From Capsicum annuum (lineage: Eukaryota; Streptophyta; Magnoliopsida; Solanales; Solanaceae): DNA of 64,000 bases. The stretch spans positions 123,123,853-123,187,852 of the forward strand of contig NC_061116.1 of the NCBI RefSeq assembly GCF_002878395.1. Reading direction: 5' to 3'. A program made the translations under genes and the position numbers. Shown here one piece after another: positions 58,314 through 64,000 of this stretch (position 1 is its first letter; every line of letters begins with the position of its first letter). The notes beneath the pieces were generated by a model, which was not told where the DNA came from, searched no databases, and saw only the letters and a list, made by a program, of their open reading frames with translations.

Positions 58314-61300
58314 AAAAGGCGGAGTAGTAGAGTTTATGGTGGTGTTCGTAAGGCTATTCAGCCAGTTGGTGGTCGTGGACAGTGCTATGCTATACCAGCC
58401 AGACCAGAGGTAGAGTCTTCTAATGTTGTGATCATAGGTACTGTCCTTGTTTATTTCAGACCTGCATCTGTATCTTCTGCTCCTAGATTGATTTTATCCT
58501 ATGTATTTTTGTATTTTTCTTTGGGTTTTGATTATGTTAGTAAGCCCTTTGACATGCCTATTCATGTATCTACCTTATTAAGTGATTCTTTAGTGGTGGA
58601 TTGGGTGTATTGATTTTGTATTGTGACTTTTTCTGGCCGTAAGACTTGGGTAGATTTGGTTGTGTTAGATATGGTTAATTTTGATGTTATTTTGGGCATG
58701 GATTGGTCGGCTCCTTATCATGCTTTCATAGATTATTTTGCTAAGACTGTGACTTTAGTTTCATCGGTTGTTCCAAGGATAACTTAAAAAGGGTTCTCTT
58801 CATTTAGGTCCTAAGAGGCTTATCTCATATGTTCAGGCTCGTAGACTTGTTGACAAGGGATGTTTATCTTAATTGGCTAACATTCATGATACTAATGTCA
58901 TTTCACCTTCTTTCTTGGATTTTGTTTGTGTTGTCAGTGAGTTCACAAATTTGTTGCCTATAGATTTTCCTGGTATGTCTTTAGATTGTGATATTGATTT
59001 TTGTATTGATGTTGAATTAGACACCAAGCCTATTTCTATTCCTCCTTATAGGATGGGCCTAACTGAGTTAAAGGAATTGAAAGATCAGTTATAGGAGTTG
59101 TTGGATGAAGGATTTATCTAACCTAGTATATCGCCTTTGTATGCGCCTATCTTTGTTTGTAAGAAAAAAGGATGGGTCTATGTGGATGTGTATTAATTAT
59201 CAGTAGTTGAACAAAGTGATAGTTAAGAATAAGTATCCTCTTCCTCGTATTAATGATTTATTTGATCAGCTTTAGGGTGTTGTGGCATTTTCAAAGATTA
59301 AATTAAGGTTTGATTGTCACTAGTTAAGGATTAGAGCATCGAATATCCTAAAGATAACTTTTCAGACTTGATATAGTCATTATGAGTTCTTGGTCATGTC
59401 TTTTGGGTTGACCAATGCCTTTGCCACATTTATAAAGCTAATAAATTGAGTATTTTTATTGTATCTTGACTGCCTTATTATTGTATTTATAGATGATATC
59501 TTAGTATATTCCAAGAGTGAGGCTGAGCATGAGAAGCACTTACAGATTATGCTCTAGATATTGAGGGATAAGAAATTATATGCTAAGTTCTCTAAGTGTG
59601 AGTTTTGGTTAGAGTTTGTTTCTTACTTGTGTTATGTGGTGACTAAGAAAGGTATCATGGTTGATCTAGACAAGGTTACAACGATTCATGATTGGGCTAG
59701 ACCTACTTTGCCTATTGAGATTTGGAGTTTTATTGGCTTGACAGGTTTTTATTTGCGTTTTGTTGTACATTTCTCTTTTATTGCAACTCCTTTGACTAAG
59801 TTGACTATAAGAAAACTTCCTTTTAGTGGTCTAATGCTTGTGAGTTGAGCTTTTAAAGGCTTAAAGATTTGTTGACTTTAGCTTCTACCTTAACTTTGCC
59901 CAAGGAGGGCACGAATTTCTTCATATTTTGTGATGCTTTAGGTGTTGGATTGGGTATTATGCTGATGTAAGAGGGAAAGCTGATTGCTTATGCATCTTGT
60001 TAATTAAAGCCTCATGAGAGAAATTATCCTACCCATGATTTGGAGTTATGCGCGATTGTGTTTTCTTTGAAGTTGTGGAGGCACTACTTGTATAGAGTCC
60101 ATTGTGAGATTTTCTCAGATCATCATAGCCTTCATTAATTCTCACCTAGCAAGATCTTCATATGAGGCAACATCGTTGGCTTGAGTTGCTTAAGGATTTG
60201 ACTTGACTATTCTCTACTATTCGGGCAAATATAATATGGTTGCAGATGCCATGAGCTGAAAGTCGAGCAGCATGGGTAGTTTGGCACATCTTTTGAGCCA
60301 GGATAGGCCTCTAGCCTTAGAGGTTCAGTCTTTAGATAACTAGATGATTAGGTTTAAAATTTTGACACCTGGGCGGGTTTTGGCATTTATGGAGGCTAGA
60401 TCTTGTTTGATGGAGAAAATTTGAGCTCATCAATTTGATGATATTGGTTTGAGGTTTATTTGAGATATGGTGTTGAGTTGTGAGTCTAAGGAAGCCTCAC
60501 TTGATTCGAATGGAGTTTTGAGGATTGAGGCCAGAGTTTATGTGTCGAGAGTGGGTGACTAGATTAGGTTGACCTTAGAGGAGGTCCATTGCTCTAGATA
60601 TTTCATCCATCTAAGTTTGACTAAGATGTACCATAATTTCAGATAGCACTACTGGTGGGGTAGTATAAGGTAAGATATTGTGGAGTTTGTTGCTCGTTGC
60701 CTATGTTATCAGCAGGTGAAGGCCGAGCATATGAGACCTGGTGGTTTGCTTCAAAGGTTAACCATTCCTGAGTTAAAGTGGTAATGGATCACCATGGACT
60801 TTATGACTGGTTTTTCTCATTTATCTCATAGTTCTGATAGTGTGTGGGTCATCGTGGATTAACTGACCAAGCCAACTTATTTTTTTATTTTATTTAGTGC
60901 CGAGAGGTTAGACCATACCAACATTTGTAAGATTATGAGACTTCATGGTGTACCCATGTCTATTATCTTAGATCGTGATTTAGTGTTCATATCTCACTTT
61001 TGAGGATATTTCAGGATGGGTTGGGCACTCAAGTTGATCTTAGTACTGTGTTTCACCTCCAGACTGGTGGCCAGTCAGATGAATTATCCATGTTTGGGAG
61101 GATATGCTCCATACATGCGTGATGGATTTTGGTGGCCAGTGGGGGAAACATTTGGCTTTAGCAGAGTTTGCTTATAATAATAGCTACTATTCCAATATTG
61201 ATATGCCTTATTTTGAGGTATTATGTCGTAGGCATTGTCGTTTGCTAGTAGGTAGGTTTAATTTTTCATAGGTGAGGCCTCAAGGTACGAACTTGCTTCG

Positions 61301-61878
61301 TGAGTCTTTGGACAGATCCTAGATTATTCAAGATAAACTTTGAGCGGCTCAGAGTAGATAGAAGTACTATGCAGATCATAGGATTTGTTCCTTAAGATTT
61401 GGTGTTGGTGATCGTGTTTTTCGTTGAGTTTTATCCATGAAGGGTGTGATGAGGTTTTGGAAGAGAGGCAAGCTTAGCCCTAGGTATAATTATCAATTTG
61501 AGATTCTTTGAACTGTTGGTAATATGGCCTATGAGTTGGCCTTGCCCTTGGATTTGTCATTTGTCCATCCATTTTTTATGTTTTCATACTTTTTCACTAT
61601 ATTCTTGATGAGTTTCATGTCATTCATTGAGAGTCGGTTCAGTTAGATGAGCGGTTTTCCTTTGTTGGGGAGTCGGCCTCTATTTTGGCTAGGGATGTTA
61701 GGCGGTTGTGCTCTAGAGTTATCCCTATGATTAAGGTTCAGTGGTGACATCAAAAAGTAGATGACGCTACTTGGGAGGTTGAGTTTGATATGCATAGTTA
61801 CTATCCCCAGCTCTTCATTAATTCAGGTATTTCTTTGCCTATAGTTTGAGTACGAACTAGATTTTTAGTGGTGGATAA
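58314..61878 (+). pseudogene. Outer Ty3 element: protease to chromodomain, heavily decayed
   Basis: The first part reads RCYAIPARPEV-type sequence, VIIGTVLVYFRPASVSSAP and MPIHVSTLLSDSLVVDWVY, then after a stop VDLVVLDMVNFDVILGMDW (protease). A linker follows at 58873-59094 with LPIDFPGMSLDCDIDFCIDV. RT is frameshifted but keeps FIDD at 59486-59497, then KFSKCEFWLEFVSYL. RNase H and integrase fragments follow with many stops. The chromodomain remnant near 61640-61830 reads DVRRLCSRVIPMIKVQW and DATWEVEFDMHSYYPQLF. This is the pol of the element whose gag lies at 47806-48155. Confidence 0.85.
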
Positions 61879-64000
61879 TGTAACAACTTAAAAATTTGAT
61901 GAAATATATAAAATTTAGGATTTTGTATGATTTGACCATTTTACCTCCTTCCGTAATTGCATTGTGGTATTTCTAAAGTGTTGGGGTGATTGGCCCGATT
62001 CTCGATATATTTTAGTGCCTTTAGTACGATATTGTGTTTTTTTGGTGGCTTTGAAAGTCTTATTTTGGATTTATATAAATAACATTTAATCTATGCGATA
62101 GATGGCTAAACGGACTGTGCCAACAGCTCCAGAATATCAATTTTAGGTTGGATAGACCTTTGGTTTGTGTCCCGATACACTCGAGCTCATTTTGACCTGT
62201 TGATCAAAAAGTTGAAAAATCAAACATATGGGTGTGGAATCCACATTTGGTCAAAAGGACCTTGAATGGAAAATTCAACTTTGCCAACGCGTTTATAACA
62301 TTGATTTTAGGATGGAAGCATATTTGATGTGACTTTACGACTTTTAAATCTTATTTTGACTCTCGATTTGGAAAATTGTAATTTTGAGGTTTGGTTGTCA
62401 AATTTGTGAAAATGATGTTTTTTGATATTCTGATATCGCTATTGAGTCCGAAGCATCAAATTTAGTATGGTTGCATAGTTTATTTGCATATATCGGACTC
62501 CGAACGATTCCCGAACACCCTATTAAAATTTGTTTTTGGACTTAAAAATTTAGTGTAAAAAATTTGCAATATAAAAATAACTTTTACTCCTCTTTTTTTG
62601 CCCATTTGTCCATTCTTTCACCTTTTATCTCAAAAGTTAATTCCTAAAATAATGTGAGACCTTAAGAGTGATGCTTGTGGGGGCTTAGGAAGCTAGATTA
62701 ACATCTATTTCTTGATTCTATTATGGATTTAAGGTGAGATTTTATTCTTTTCTAATCTAGTTCTTGATTGATTTCTCAAAACCTCAAAACTCTTAAAGCT
62801 TGATTTTATTCCTCAATGTTACCCCTTTTCACTTGAATAATGTTTCAATCTTGTAATTACTAGTTTTTCATCAATTTAACCTTCAAAACAACTTTGATTC
62901 TTGATTTTAACACGAATTTCAATGATTTTACTCAGTAAATCATAAAAATAAATTTTCTTTGAATTGAATCTCATTTTTTACTTGATTTGACTTGGTTTTC
63001 AGCTATAGATTTCTAAAAATATGGAGAACACGTTTTTAAAGTAAAGCTACGATTTTGTCCTTCTTTTTCAAAAACCCATTTCAGGGGTCTGTTTTTGACC
63101 CTGAACCAAAAGTAGGCTATATGGATATCATTTTCTTTGTTTTGATGCATAAATTCTATATTTCTTGGTTTTAGTTTATTTCAAAATTATCCGTGGAAGT
63201 AAGGTTGTGGGTTCGAAGTATAGCAGATCAATTTCAGCATTTTTGATAGATTATGACTTAACTCTTTCAGACTGGGCTAGATAGTAAATGACGGTACATA
63301 ATGCTTGTTACGGGTGGAACTAATTATGAAAAATGGATATCTATGTGTTGTGCCCGTGTGAGGGCCTATATGTGGTGTAATTGTTGGAATAGAGATATGA
63401 TGTGATATGTGCGATCGTTTGGGGTCCTATGTGATATTGATGCCTTTGAATACATGTGAATAATTGTATTGTATTGTTGAAATGCCTGATGTGGTACCAT
63501 TGGTGTATTGTAATATATTCATACTTTTTGACATATGAAACATGTGAAAATTCATAGACGGTGGAATTAATGAGAGGATATTGGCTCACGTGATTGTGAA
63601 AATGTATTATTATGATTGATTGTGGAAATACCTCATGTGATTAGTTATTGAAATACTTATTATGATGGATTATGAATATTGCATTATCATCCTCATGGCA
63701 TCATACACATAATTTTACTTGTTTGTTGTATGTTTTGTATATACTTGTTGTTGATGTTTGTCATACTTGATTTGTGTCTTATATGCTCTGGAAATACTGG
63801 TAATTCTAGAATCACTAGGAACATTGGGTTTTATAACCCTCCCTGAGGAATGTGCTAGGGAGGAGATATTAATATATGGATTGAAAAACCCTCCATAGGT
63901 CCCACGTCGGGATGCTTGCCTCCTTGGGTGTATACAAAGGTTGTGTGACGACCTTGTGCATCATCATCATCATCATCATTATATATATATATATATATAT
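61879..64000 (+). repeat. 3' LTR of the outer Ty3 element, runs off the right edge
   Basis: It starts TGTAACAACTTAAAAATT directly after GGTGGATAA. It is related to the LTR block at 10531 (ATTTTACCTC, TTTGACCCTGA.., ATTATGACTTAACT, GGGCTAGATAGT, TGTGAGGGCCTATATG). It lacks the GTCGCTTAAGCGAC array of that relative. The minus-strand ORF at 63341-63589 is not supported. Confidence 0.82.
63957..64000. repeat. (CAT)n then (AT)n microsatellite at the window edge
   Basis: A CATCATCAT run passes directly into an AT run that reaches the end of the window, inside the LTR. Confidence 0.9.

Noticed and set aside
52603..61830. Reverse transcriptase and integrase fragments as possible endogenous pararetrovirus
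   Set aside because: LTRs, tRNA-iMet primer sites, protease-RT-RNaseH-integrase order and chromodomains identify Ty3 retrotransposons; no movement protein or viral coat features were seen.

Overview
The window is repeat-dense, AT-rich plant nuclear DNA with no intact host gene. The LTR families, an Au-like SINE, plant L1-type LINEs, a CACTA element and chromodomain-bearing Ty3 elements all point to a large-genome dicot. Solanaceae is my best guess, but that rests on family resemblance from memory. No tRNA or rRNA genes, CRISPR arrays or bacterial or viral genomes were seen.

Layout, left to right. (1) 1-2321 is a minus-strand LTR of Tat/Ogre type. It abuts a 5'-truncated minus-strand LINE (2322-4967). 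(2) 4968-8285 and 8488-32329 are two copies (A and B) of one ancestral segment, a tandem duplication now hidden by insertions. Copy A carries a MITE, an Au-like SINE (6048-6234), a MULE-like MITE with long TIRs (6416-7387) and a small insertion. Copy B carries a 1.4 kb element with a 10-bp target duplication (8543-9958), a rearranged LTR block (10531-24766) that is itself split by a complete minus-strand Ty3 chromovirus (13018-23076, TSD TAAGC), and a nearly complete minus-strand LINE (25125-31457). Each copy serves as the empty site for insertions in the other. Inside the unit lies a weak candidate for a tiny two-exon gene.

(3) 32330-38192 is the left end of a CACTA transposon. It has a CACTACTAAAA terminus, about 14 alternating subterminal repeats, a 195-bp tandem repeat, an LTR-like leader fragment, a 2.2 kb higher-order minisatellite (22 bp to 44 bp to 241 bp) and spliced remains of a plant En/Spm-type transposase. 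(4) 38193-64000 is stacked Ty3 chromovirus material on the plus strand. First comes an LTR plus gag-pol that stops in RNase H (38193-43816), then an LTR of another subfamily (43817-46166) and a minus-strand LTR fragment (46167-47805). Last is a Ty3 element whose gag is split by a complete second Ty3 element (48156-58313) and which resumes with pol (58314-61878) and a 3' LTR running off the window.

All coding regions are damaged by stops, frameshifts or lost catalytic residues, so nothing here looks autonomously active. The most unusual signal is shared between LTR families. Several unrelated-looking U3 regions each hold a short array of family-specific, CpG-bearing, palindrome-like motifs at a similar place, and one related LTR lacks it.
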